Shown piece by piece: positions 1 to 6,144 of a stretch of 13,447 nt of DNA; positions within the stretch are counted from its first letter, which is position 1; every line of letters starts with the position of its first letter. The translations under genes were made by a program, and so were the position numbers. Source of the DNA: 66-474 sp051962095 (lineage in GTDB: Bacteria > Pseudomonadota > Gammaproteobacteria > Xanthomonadales > Rhodanobacteraceae); contig JBQCCP010000066.1 of the NCBI GenBank assembly GCA_051962095.1, forward strand, positions 1 to 13,447. Reading direction: 5' to 3'. Below the pieces are notes generated by a model. That model saw nothing but the letters and a program-made list of their open reading frames with translations. It did not search any database and was not told where the DNA came from.

Positions 1-233
1 TAGACGAGGATCGCGCCGGACTCGAATACGCTGAGCGGCCCGCCGCCACCGACCGGATGGTGATCGATGATCGCCGGCATCTTGTTGTTGGGCGAGATCG
101 CGAGGTAGTCCGGCCTGAACTGGTCGCCCTTGCCGATGTTCACGGGCCTGATCGTGTAGGGCAGTCCGGATTCTTCCAGGAACAACGTGATCTTGTGGCC
201 ATTCGGCGTAGGCCAATAGTAGAGATCGATCAT
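1..233 (-). CDS. yfcG: YfcG-like nu-class glutathione transferase, N-terminal part (cut by window edge)
   Basis: The visible 77 codons form the thioredoxin-fold domain of a glutathione S-transferase. They resemble E. coli YfcG, a GSH-dependent disulfide-bond oxidoreductase of the cytoplasm. The start MIDLYYWPTPNGHKITLFLE carries Thr9 and Asn11, the residues that replace the usual catalytic Tyr/Ser in YfcG. SPNNKMPAI (about 47-55) is the cis-proline glutathione-binding loop, and the FESGAILVY segment near the break holds the Glu-Ser pair that contacts the glutathione gamma-Glu. The ATG at 233 has a GAGG Shine-Dalgarno 9 bases upstream. The gene follows the APC permease on the same strand, 111 bases after its stop. 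The all-helical C-terminal domain lies outside the window. Family assignment is firm; the exact orthologue name is inferred from the N-terminus alone. Confidence 0.88.
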   Translation of the reverse strand, partial: MIDLYYWPTPNGHKITLFLEESGLPYTIRPVNIGKGDQFRPDYLAISPNNKMPAIIDHHPVGGGGPLSVFESGAILV

Positions 234-264
234 CGGGCAATACCTCGCAGGCGGGATGGCGCAG

Positions 265-290
265 GCGCGAGGTGCGGGCGCACATCGCGC
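265..290. other. Intergenic hairpin between APC permease and yfcG
   Basis: An 11-base arm (265-275) pairs with 280-290 with a single G/A mismatch around a 4-base loop (GGGC). It lies in the 111-base gap after the permease stop and before the yfcG start. There is no T-run on either strand, so it is not a classical intrinsic terminator. It could be a 3'-end stabilising stem or a site of Rho-dependent ending. Confidence 0.4.
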
Positions 291-344
291 GACACCGTGC
301 GAGATGGTGCCGCGCGCCAGCCGCCACAAGTCCGCGCCGCGAAA

Positions 345-1826
345 CTAGCCGTCGCGATTCAGCGCGCTCTTGCGAATCCCGTAACCGAAATAGATCGCGA
401 AGCCGACCAGCATCCACACGATGAAGCGGATGTAGGTGTCGCGGTCCAGTCCACCGATCAGGTGGAACTCGCCGTTGGTCACCCACGGCCAGCCGATGAT
501 CAGGAACAGCGAGAAGATCACGCCCACCGGCGCCAGCAGCCACAACGCCGGCGTGCGGAAGCGACGCTCCAGGTCGGGCCGGCGGATGCGCAGGATCAGC
601 ACTGAGGTGCAGATCAGGATGAATGCCGAGAGCGTACCGATGTTGACCAGCTTGGCCAGTTCGGTCAGCGGCACGAAACCGGCCGTCACCGCCGTCACCA
701 CGCCCAGGATCGCGGTGGTGCGGTACGGCGTGCCGTAGCGCGGATGGCTATGCGCGAACCAGCGCGGCAACAGGCCGTCGCGCGAGAGCGCGAACCAGAT
801 GCGCGCCGCGCCCAGCATGAACGCGAATACCACGCTGGCAATCCCGGCCACCGCCGCCACGTTGATCACGCCGCTGATCCAATGCAGCCCGCGATCCTGG
901 AAGGCCGCGCTGACCGGCGCCGGCACGTTGAGGTCGGTGTAGTGCACCATGCCGGTCAAGACCAGCGACACGCCGAAGTACATGGCCATCGCCACCAGCA
1001 GCGAAAGCACCACCGCCCATGGCAGGTCGCGCTGCGGATTTTTCGATTCCTCGGCGGCGGTGGTCAGCGTGTCGTAACCGAAACACGCGAAGAACACGAT
1101 GCTGGCCGCCGCCATCACCCCGGCCCAGCCGTATTGCAGCGTGCCATCGGCGTTTTCCACGACCTTCGGGATGAACGGGTGCCAGCGGCTGGTATCGACA
1201 TAGAACGCGCCCACCACGATCACGATCGCCACGCCCAGCACCTTCAATGCCACCACCACGGTATTGAAGCGCGCGCCGATCTCGGTGCGGAAAATCTGCA
1301 GCCCCGCGATCAGCAAGGCAACCACGGCGGCCCACAGGTTGAACAGCATGCCGTCGCCTTCGCCGTAAGCCCCCTGCAGGAGCACCGGCAACTGCCAGCC
1401 GGTGATCTGCTGGATCAGCGATTGCAGGTAGTTGGATGTGCCGGCCGCCACCACCGCCACGATCAACGCATATTCGATCAGGAGATCCCAGCCAATGATC
1501 CAGGCGGGCAATTCGCCCAGCACTGCGTAGCCGTAGGTGTAGGCGCTGCCGGTGACGGGGATCATGCCCGCGAACTCGGCGTAGGAAAGCGCGGCGCACG
1601 CGCTGCCGATGCCGGCGATCAGGAAACTCAGCACGATCGCGGGACCGGCGTGCAGCGCCGCCTCGTGCGGCGCCAGCACGAACACCCCGACGCCGACGAT
1701 CGCGCCGACGCCGATCGCGGTGAGCTGCCACACGCCCATGGTGCGGCGGAAGTCCTGCGCCTGGCCCGCGTCCGACTGCAACTGTTCGACCGATTTGTGC
1801 CGGGTGATCTTCTTGAAAAAGCTCAT
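345..1826 (-). CDS. APC-family amino acid permease
   Basis: A 493-residue inner-membrane transporter of the amino acid-polyamine-organocation superfamily, closest in style to the YfnA/CAT (cationic amino acid transporter-like) group. It probably takes up an amino acid with a cation; the substrate cannot be read from sequence. After a polar N-terminus (about 1-30), TM1 contains the Gly-rich unwound substrate loop GAIVGVGVFVLAP (41-53). SYAEFAGMIPVTGSAYTY (81-98) is the TM3 signature of this group, and about twelve hydrophobic segments follow. The ATG at 1826 is preferred because the protein then begins MSFFKKITRHKS, as homologues typically do. An upstream in-frame start at 1934 would add 36 residues with no family resemblance. 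The ribosome site is weak (GGAAA about 10 bases upstream). It is divergent from ubiA and followed on the same strand by yfcG. Confidence 0.9.
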   Translation of the reverse strand: MSFFKKITRHKSVEQLQSDAGQAQDFRRTMGVWQLTAIGVGAIVGVGVFVLAPHEAALHAGPAIVLSFLIAGIGSACAALSYAEFAGMIPVTGSAYTYGYAVLGELPAWIIGWDLLIEYALIVAVVAAGTSNYLQSLIQQITGWQLPVLLQGAYGEGDGMLFNLWAAVVALLIAGLQIFRTEIGARFNTVVVALKVLGVAIVIVVGAFYVDTSRWHPFIPKVVENADGTLQYGWAGVMAAASIVFFACFGYDTLTTAAEESKNPQRDLPWAVVLSLLVAMAMYFGVSLVLTGMVHYTDLNVPAPVSAAFQDRGLHWISGVINVAAVAGIASVVFAFMLGAARIWFALSRDGLLPRWFAHSHPRYGTPYRTTAILGVVTAVTAGFVPLTELAKLVNIGTLSAFILICTSVLILRIRRPDLERRFRTPALWLLAPVGVIFSLFLIIGWPWVTNGEFHLIGGLDRDTYIRFIVWMLVGFAIYFGYGIRKSALNRDG

Positions 1827-1864
1827 CGCTTTTTTCCGCTGATCCAAGGAACGCCCGAGGATAG

Positions 1865-1892
1865 CGGCACAGGACTTCGCATGGCTGTGCCG
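1865..1892. other. Inverted repeat in the APC/ubiA divergent region
   Basis: CGGCACAG at 1865-1872 and CTGTGCCG at 1885-1892 are perfect 8-base arms around a 12-base spacer. They lie in the 142-base region between two divergent genes. Such a dyad could be an operator for a dimeric regulator of the permease; a weak -10-like TATCCT on the minus strand (1863 to 1858) lies next to it. No known regulator site was recognised. Confidence 0.3.
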
Positions 1893-1906
1893 AAGGTCCC
1901 CCGCGG

Positions 1907-1935
1907 TTGGCCGCGGTCGTTGGCTGCGCGACAAT
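1907..1935 (+). promoter_or_regulatory. Possible sigma-70 promoter for ubiA
   Basis: TTGGCC (1907-1912) and GACAAT (1930-1935) are separated by 17 bases. Each hexamer matches the sigma-70 consensus at 4 of 6 positions. Transcription would begin near 1942, about 27 bases before the ATG at 1969 and 100 before the alternative TTG at 2041. The assignment rests on spacing and consensus only. Confidence 0.28.
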
Positions 1936-1968
1936 CAGGTCTCGACCCCGGGACGCTTCCGCCGACGC

Positions 1969-3024
1969 ATGCCCCGCAAACGCCGTTCGTCCAAATCAAG
2001 GCGCGCGTCATCGACGCAAGTGACGCAAGAGGAATTGCCGTTGCTCGACCTGCGCGCGGCCGACCTGCCGCCCGCGTCGTCGCCGGATACCTCGCGGCCG
2101 GCCGATGCATCGCCGCGTTCGACCCGCACGATCGAATTCCTGCTGCGCGCGTTGCCCCCCGGTTGGCGCGACAAGACCCGCGATCTGCTGGTGCTGGTGC
2201 GGATGGACCGTCCGATCGGCGCGCTGCTGCTGCTGTGGCCGACGTGGTGGGCGCTGTGGCTGGCCGCCGACGGTTTCCCGCCGTGGAACTACCTGATCGT
2301 GTTCACCATCGGCGTATTCGTGATGCGCGCCGCCGGCTGTGCAATGAACGATTTCGCCGACCGCAAGCTCGATCCGCAGGTCGCACGCACTGCGGGACGG
2401 CCCATCGCCGCGGGACGGGTGAAACCGTGGGAAGCGGTGCTGACCTTCGTGGTGCTGGCGCTGATCGGTTTTGCGCTGGTGCTGGCGTTCACCAACCGGC
2501 TGACGATCCATCTCTCGTTCGCCGGCGCCGCACTGGCCGCGTTGTATCCGTTCTCCAAACGCTACACACACCTGCCGCAAGTGGTGCTGGGCGCGGCGTT
2601 CGGCTGGGGCATTCCGATGGCGTTCGCGGCGATCACCAACGGCCTGCCGCCGGTGTGCTGGCTGCTGTTCCTCGGCAACGTGCTGTTCTCGACGATCTAC
2701 GACACCGAATACGCGATGGTGGATCGCGACGACGACCTTCGCGCCGGCGCGAAGTCCACCGCGATCCTGTTCGGCGAAGCCGATCTTCCGATCCTCGGCA
2801 TCTTGATGGCGACGCTGCTGTTCACGCTGCTGCTGGTCGGACAGCGCGCGCAACTGGAATGGCCGTTCCTGGTCGGGCTGGCCGTGGCGTTGCTGCTGTT
2901 CGCGTGGCAGCTCTGGAACATGCGCTGGCGCCAGCGCGACGCTTGCTTCGCGGCATTCCGCAACAACAACTGGGTCGGCGGCGCGGTATGGCTGGGATTG
3001 GTGGTGGCGCTGGCGATGAAGTGA
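1969..3024 (+). CDS. ubiA: 4-hydroxybenzoate octaprenyltransferase UbiA
   Basis: Integral membrane prenyltransferase that joins 4-hydroxybenzoate to the polyprenyl diphosphate side chain in ubiquinone synthesis. Numbered from the ATG at 1969, the first Asp-rich motif is N127-D128-x2-D131-x3-D135 and the second is DTEYAMVDRDDD (245-256). Both bind the Mg-diphosphate. The proteobacterial UbiA markers RPIGALLLLWPTWWALW (81-97) and FRNNNWVG near the C-terminus are also present. Residues from about 84 on form the usual bundle of eight or nine membrane helices. At 351 residues it is some 55-60 longer than typical UbiA; the excess is a basic then Pro/Ser/Ala-rich N-terminus. An in-frame TTG at 2041 with AAGAGGA 7 bases upstream would remove 24 residues and has the better ribosome site, so the start is uncertain. 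ubiC is not adjacent. It ends 8 bases from the comF stop, tail to tail. Confidence 0.92.
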   Translation: MPRKRRSSKSRRASSTQVTQEELPLLDLRAADLPPASSPDTSRPADASPRSTRTIEFLLRALPPGWRDKTRDLLVLVRMDRPIGALLLLWPTWWALWLAADGFPPWNYLIVFTIGVFVMRAAGCAMNDFADRKLDPQVARTAGRPIAAGRVKPWEAVLTFVVLALIGFALVLAFTNRLTIHLSFAGAALAALYPFSKRYTHLPQVVLGAAFGWGIPMAFAAITNGLPPVCWLLFLGNVLFSTIYDTEYAMVDRDDDLRAGAKSTAILFGEADLPILGILMATLLFTLLLVGQRAQLEWPFLVGLAVALLLFAWQLWNMRWRQRDACFAAFRNNNWVGGAVWLGLVVALAMK

Positions 3025-3026
3025 TG

Positions 3027-3038
3027 CGCTGATCAGCG
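3027..3038. other. Palindrome across the ubiA/comF convergent junction
   Basis: CGCTGATCAGCG is a perfect 12-base palindrome in the 8-base gap between the two stops, extending over the comF stop codon. Flanking G/T pairs could add two wobble pairs to an RNA stem. No T-run follows on either strand, so any terminator role is speculative. A second perfect GC palindrome (3043-3054) lies just inside comF. Confidence 0.3.
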
Positions 3039-3749
3039 TGCCGGCGCGCGCGCCAGCGCCCACACGTCCACGCGGGCCACGCCGGCTTGCTTCAGCACGC
3101 GCACGCATTCGGCGACCGTGGCGCCGGTGGTGAACACGTCATCCAGCACGGCGACGTGGGCCGGCACGGCACCCTCGAAAATCGCGCCGAAGGCACCGTG
3201 TACATTGCGGCGGCGCTGCACTGCGGTCAACTCGGTTTGCGCATCGGTGACGCGGGTGCGGCGCAACGCATCGCGCAGCAGCGACAGGCCGAAATGTTTC
3301 GCCAGCGGCTTCGCAAGTTCCAGCGCCTGGTTGTAACCGCGCCTGCGCAAACGGGATTGGTGCAACGGCACCGGCACGATCGCGCCGGGCAAATCGGGCG
3401 GCGCTTGCGATGCGTTCCAGAGCAACGACAGCGTACGGCCGGCCGCGAGGTCGCCCCCGAACTTGAAGCGCGCTTCCAGTTGCGCCAGCGGCCATTCGTA
3501 CCGGAACGGCACCCACGCCGCATCCCACCGTGGCGCGTGGCGGACGCAGCGGCCACACAACGGCGCGGGCACGTCCAGCGGCAGCGCGCAGCGCGCACAA
3601 CACACCCGGTTGCGCGGCATCTCCGCTTCGCAGGCCGCGCACAGGCTCAACGCGCCTTGTCCGCGCGCCCCGCACAACAAGCAGTGCGAAGGCAGCAGCG
3701 CATCCAGCGCGCCGTCAACCATGCGAGCAGTTTTGAAGTTGACAGGCAT
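3033..3749 (-). CDS. comF: ComF-family phosphoribosyltransferase-like protein
   Basis: A cytoplasmic ComF/GntX family protein, required for DNA uptake in naturally competent bacteria; its biochemical reaction is not settled. Numbered from the ATG at 3749, the N-terminal part has paired cysteines typical of its zinc-binding region: C23/C26, C37/C40, C51/C54 and C65/C68. Then come the RGYNQ motif (137-141) and the type I PRTase PRPP-binding loop VLDDVFTTGAT (201-211). Its 238 residues are normal for the family. An alternative ATG at 3722 would give 229 residues beginning MVDGALDALLP and fits homologues equally well, but has no Shine-Dalgarno. The ATG at 3749 has GGGGAG directly against it, which is too close to be ideal. 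It diverges from bioB, whose start is 49 bases away. Confidence 0.9.
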   Translation of the reverse strand: MPVNFKTARMVDGALDALLPSHCLLCGARGQGALSLCAACEAEMPRNRVCCARCALPLDVPAPLCGRCVRHAPRWDAAWVPFRYEWPLAQLEARFKFGGDLAAGRTLSLLWNASQAPPDLPGAIVPVPLHQSRLRRRGYNQALELAKPLAKHFGLSLLRDALRRTRVTDAQTELTAVQRRRNVHGAFGAIFEGAVPAHVAVLDDVFTTGATVAECVRVLKQAGVARVDVWALARAPAR

Positions 3750-3767
3750 CTCCCCGGCCCGTGAAAC
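3739..3767 (+). promoter_or_regulatory. Possible sigma-70 promoter for the bio operon
   Basis: A perfect -35 hexamer TTGACA (3739-3744) is followed after 17 bases by a poor -10 candidate TGAAAC (3762-3767, 3 of 6). The predicted start is around 3774, about 25 bases before bioB. The -35 lies inside the first codons of divergent comF if comF starts at 3749. The exact TTGACA is notable in DNA this GC-rich, but the weak -10 keeps confidence low. Confidence 0.35.
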
Positions 3768-3772
3768 TTTGT

Positions 3773-3790
3773 CTCCACTGTAGCGTGGAG
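3773..3790 (+). promoter_or_regulatory. Leader hairpin overlapping the bioB Shine-Dalgarno
   Basis: CTCCAC (3773-3778) and GTGGAG (3785-3790) are perfect inverted arms around a 6-base loop. The right arm contains the GGAG Shine-Dalgarno of bioB (3787-3790, 8 bases before the ATG). In RNA the stem would cover the ribosome site. As DNA it could instead be an operator between bioB and comF. It does not resemble the BirA or BioR operators I know. Confidence 0.4.
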
Positions 3791-3798
3791 CACGACCA

Positions 3799-4824
3799 AT
3801 GGACGGAATGAATGCCGGCACGGCGTCGAGACACGACTGGAAACGGGCCGAGATCGAAGCCTTGTTCGATCTGTCGTTCATGGATTTGCTCGCGCGCGCG
3901 CACGCCGTGCACGCGGCGAACCACGACCCGAATGCGGTGCAGGTTTCGACACTGCTGTCGATCAAGACCGGCGGCTGCCCCGAAGACTGCGCCTACTGCC
4001 CGCAAGCACAGCGCTACCACACCGGCGTGGAAGCGCAGAAACTGATGGACGTGGATGCGGTGCTTGAACGCGCGCGCGCGGCCAAGGCAGCGGGTGCTTC
4101 GCGTTTCTGCATGGGCGCAGCCTGGCGCGGACCCAAGGATCGCGACATCCCGAAAGTTGCCGAAATGATCCGCGGAGTGAAGGCGCTGGGCATGGAGACT
4201 TGCGCGACGCTGGGCCTGCTCAGCGAAGGCCATGCGCAGCAATTAAAGGACGCCGGGCTCGACTACTACAACCACAACATCGACACCTCGCCCGATTACT
4301 ACGGCGAAATCATCCACACCCGCGAATTCACCGATCGCCTCGACACGCTGCAGGATATTCGCGCGGCAGGGCTCAAGACCTGCTGCGGCGGCATCGTCGG
4401 CATGGGCGAAACGCGCGCGCAGCGCGCAGGCCTGCTGCAGGCGCTGGCGAATCTGCCCGAGCATCCGCAGTCGGTCCCGATCAACCAGTTGGTGCCGGTG
4501 CCGGGCACGCCGCTGGCCGATGCCGAGAAGATCGACCCGTTCGAATTCGTGCGCACCATCGCGGTGGCGCGGATCGTGATGCCGAAGTCCATCGTGCGAC
4601 TCTCGGCCGGCCGCCAGCAGATGAGCGACGAAATGCAGGCGCTGTGTTTCTTCGCCGGTGCGGGTTCGATCTTCATGGGCGGGAAACTGCTGACCACCAG
4701 CAATCCGGATGTCGAACATGACCGTGCTCTGTTTCGTCGCCTCGATCTGCACGCGATGCAGGCCGACACGGAGGCGACGACCGTCCATTGCGAGATTGCC
4801 GATCGGGATGCGGCGGCCCCGTGA
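3799..4824 (+). CDS. bioB: Biotin synthase BioB
   Basis: Radical SAM enzyme that inserts sulfur into dethiobiotin to form biotin, the last step of the pathway. The [4Fe-4S] motif is C60-x3-C64-x2-C67 within KTGGCPEDCAYCPQ. Ligands of the second [2Fe-2S] sulfur-donor cluster are present as C104 (RFCMGA), C135 (ETCATLG), C195 (KTCCGG) and R267 (VRLSAGR), matching E. coli C97, C128, C188 and R260. At 341 residues it has normal length and looks intact. The ATG at 3799 has GGAG 8 bases upstream; a second ATG at 3808 is in frame but has no comparable site. It is the first gene of the bio cluster. A 138-base gap containing a REP-like repeat separates it from bioF, so downstream genes may be expressed at a different level. 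Confidence 0.97.
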   Translation: MDGMNAGTASRHDWKRAEIEALFDLSFMDLLARAHAVHAANHDPNAVQVSTLLSIKTGGCPEDCAYCPQAQRYHTGVEAQKLMDVDAVLERARAAKAAGASRFCMGAAWRGPKDRDIPKVAEMIRGVKALGMETCATLGLLSEGHAQQLKDAGLDYYNHNIDTSPDYYGEIIHTREFTDRLDTLQDIRAAGLKTCCGGIVGMGETRAQRAGLLQALANLPEHPQSVPINQLVPVPGTPLADAEKIDPFEFVRTIAVARIVMPKSIVRLSAGRQQMSDEMQALCFFAGAGSIFMGGKLLTTSNPDVEHDRALFRRLDLHAMQADTEATTVHCEIADRDAAAP

Positions 4825-4856
4825 ACGTGCGATGCGACGTCTCTGCGAGCGGCCGG

Positions 4857-4935
4857 GTAGCCCGGATGAAGGCGCGCAGCGCCGCAATCCGGGACCGCGA
4901 TGATCCCGGATTCCGCTTCGCTGCGTCCGGGCTAC
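4857..4935. repeat. REP/BIME-like paired palindromic repeat between bioB and bioF
   Basis: Two REP-type units lie head to head. The left unit (4857-4893, plus) starts with GTAG, then CCCGGAT (4861-4867) pairs with ATCCGGG (4887-4893). The loop carries an inner perfect stem GGCGC/GCGCC (4871-4875 with 4879-4883). The right unit (4935-4905, minus) also starts with GTAG, and CCCGGA/TCCGGG pair at 4926-4931 and 4905-4910. The outer 10 bases (4857-4866 and 4926-4935) are perfect inverted repeats. A GTAG tetranucleotide 5' of an imperfect palindrome is the hallmark of REPs mobilised by RAYT (REP-associated tyrosine) transposases, including the SMAG elements of Stenotrophomonas. No RAYT gene is in this window. 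In RNA it would form stable hairpins between bioB and bioF. Confidence 0.85.
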
Positions 4936-4962
4936 GCAAATTCTGAAGGGCGGCTCGATCCA

Positions 4963-6132
4963 ATGCGACCCGACCTGCTGCAGTCACTGTCCGCGCGCGT
5001 GGCGGAACGCGAACGCGCGGGTTTGTTGCGTCGCGCTCGCACGCTGGACGCCGCACGCGGTGTCCGCGTGGTGGTCGATGGCCGCGAGCTGCTGAACTTC
5101 TGCAGCAATGATTACCTGGGTCTCGCGCAGGAGCCGCGCACCGTCAAGGCATTGCAGGCGGCCGCGAACGATGCCGGTGTCGGCAGCACCGCCGCGCACC
5201 TGGTCTGCGGGCATCGCTGCGAACACGCACGGCTGGAAGAAGCCTTGTGCGAGTGGACCGGCCGCGAAGCCGCGCTGCTGTTCTCGTCCGGTTGGCTCGC
5301 CAACCTGGGCGCGATGCAGGCGCTGCTCGACCGCGACGGCGTTTGCGTGCAGGACAAACTGAATCACGCAAGCCTGCTGGATGCCGCGCAACTTTCCGGC
5401 GCCGGGTTAAAACGTTATCCGCACGTCGACGCCGCAGCCGCGGCGCGACAACTCGCTCAGATCGAAGGCAAACCCGCGCTGCTCGCCAGCGATGGCGTAT
5501 TCAGCATGGATGGCGACGTCGCGCCGCTGCGCGAACTCGCGGCTTTGTGCAAATGCGATGGTGCCACGCTGATGGTGGACGACGCGCATGGTCTGGGCGT
5601 AATGGGCAAACGCGGTGCCGGCAGCGTCGATGCCGCGGGCCTCAACCAGGACGAAGTGCCGGTGCTGATGGCTACACTGGGCAAGGCGCTGGGTTGCGGC
5701 GGGGCCTTTGTCGCGGGCAGCCGCGCACTGATCGAAGGGCTCACGCAGTTCGCGCGCACCTTCGTCTACACCACCGCAATGCCGCCCGCGCTGGCCGCCG
5801 CGGCTTGCGAAGCGGTCCGCATCGCGCGCGAAGAAAACTGGCGGCGCGAACAATTGCGCGCGCTGATCGCACGCTTTCGCGAAGGCGCGGCGCAACTTGG
5901 ATTGCTGCTGATGGACTCCGCGACCGCGATCCAGCCGATCGTGCTTGGCGATGCCGCGCGGACCATCACCGCGTCGCGCAGACTGGAACAAGATGGCCTG
6001 CTGGTCACCGCAATCCGTCCGCCCACGGTGCCTGCCGGCAAGGCGCGGCTGCGCGTCACGCTTTCGGCGGCGCATGAAGAGGCCGACGTCGACCGCTTGC
6101 TCGACGCGCTGGCGCGACTTCCCCACACCTAG
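4963..6132 (+). CDS. bioF: 8-amino-7-oxononanoate (KAPA) synthase BioF
   Basis: PLP-dependent alpha-oxoamine synthase that condenses pimeloyl-ACP with L-alanine, releasing CO2, to give KAPA. Numbered from the ATG at 4963, visible features are NFCSNDYLGLA (45-55), H135 in NHASLLD (stacks on PLP), D206-x2-H209 in VDDAHG, and the Schiff-base lysine K241 in TLGKALGCGG. The length of 389 residues is normal. This start gives MRPDLLQSLSARV, as homologues begin, with a modest AAGGG 12 bases upstream. An in-frame ATG at 4900 would add 21 residues translated from the REP repeat and is rejected. The stop is 12 bases before the bioH start, so the two are probably co-transcribed and translationally coupled. 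Confidence 0.96.
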   Translation: MRPDLLQSLSARVAERERAGLLRRARTLDAARGVRVVVDGRELLNFCSNDYLGLAQEPRTVKALQAAANDAGVGSTAAHLVCGHRCEHARLEEALCEWTGREAALLFSSGWLANLGAMQALLDRDGVCVQDKLNHASLLDAAQLSGAGLKRYPHVDAAAAARQLAQIEGKPALLASDGVFSMDGDVAPLRELAALCKCDGATLMVDDAHGLGVMGKRGAGSVDAAGLNQDEVPVLMATLGKALGCGGAFVAGSRALIEGLTQFARTFVYTTAMPPALAAAACEAVRIAREENWRREQLRALIARFREGAAQLGLLLMDSATAIQPIVLGDAARTITASRRLEQDGLLVTAIRPPTVPAGKARLRVTLSAAHEEADVDRLLDALARLPHT

Positions 6133-6144
6133 AATTGCCGATTC

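Noticed and set aside
744..3032. A 762-codon open frame on the plus strand
   Set aside because: It runs antisense through the APC permease and out of frame through ubiA, has Arg/His/Gln-rich low-complexity content and no domain. It is a shadow produced by high GC.
3043..3054. GGCGCGCGCGCC palindrome and other GC-alternating runs
   Set aside because: Alternating GC tracts recur in coding DNA of this composition (for example near 3891-3902 and 4070-4080) and encode ordinary Ala/Arg codons.
2008..3108. A 366-codon minus-strand frame opposite ubiA
   Set aside because: It mirrors the conserved UbiA frame and is Gln/Arg/His-rich without family features.
3739..3798. BirA- or BioR-type biotin operator
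   Set aside because: I looked for the TTGTAAACC/GGTTTACAA and TTATnnATAA patterns and found neither; TTGACAGGC is only a partial resemblance and fits a -35 box better.
4857..4935. Intrinsic terminator for bioB
   Set aside because: The hairpins are stable, but neither is followed by a T-run, and the paired GTAG-headed structure fits a REP repeat better.
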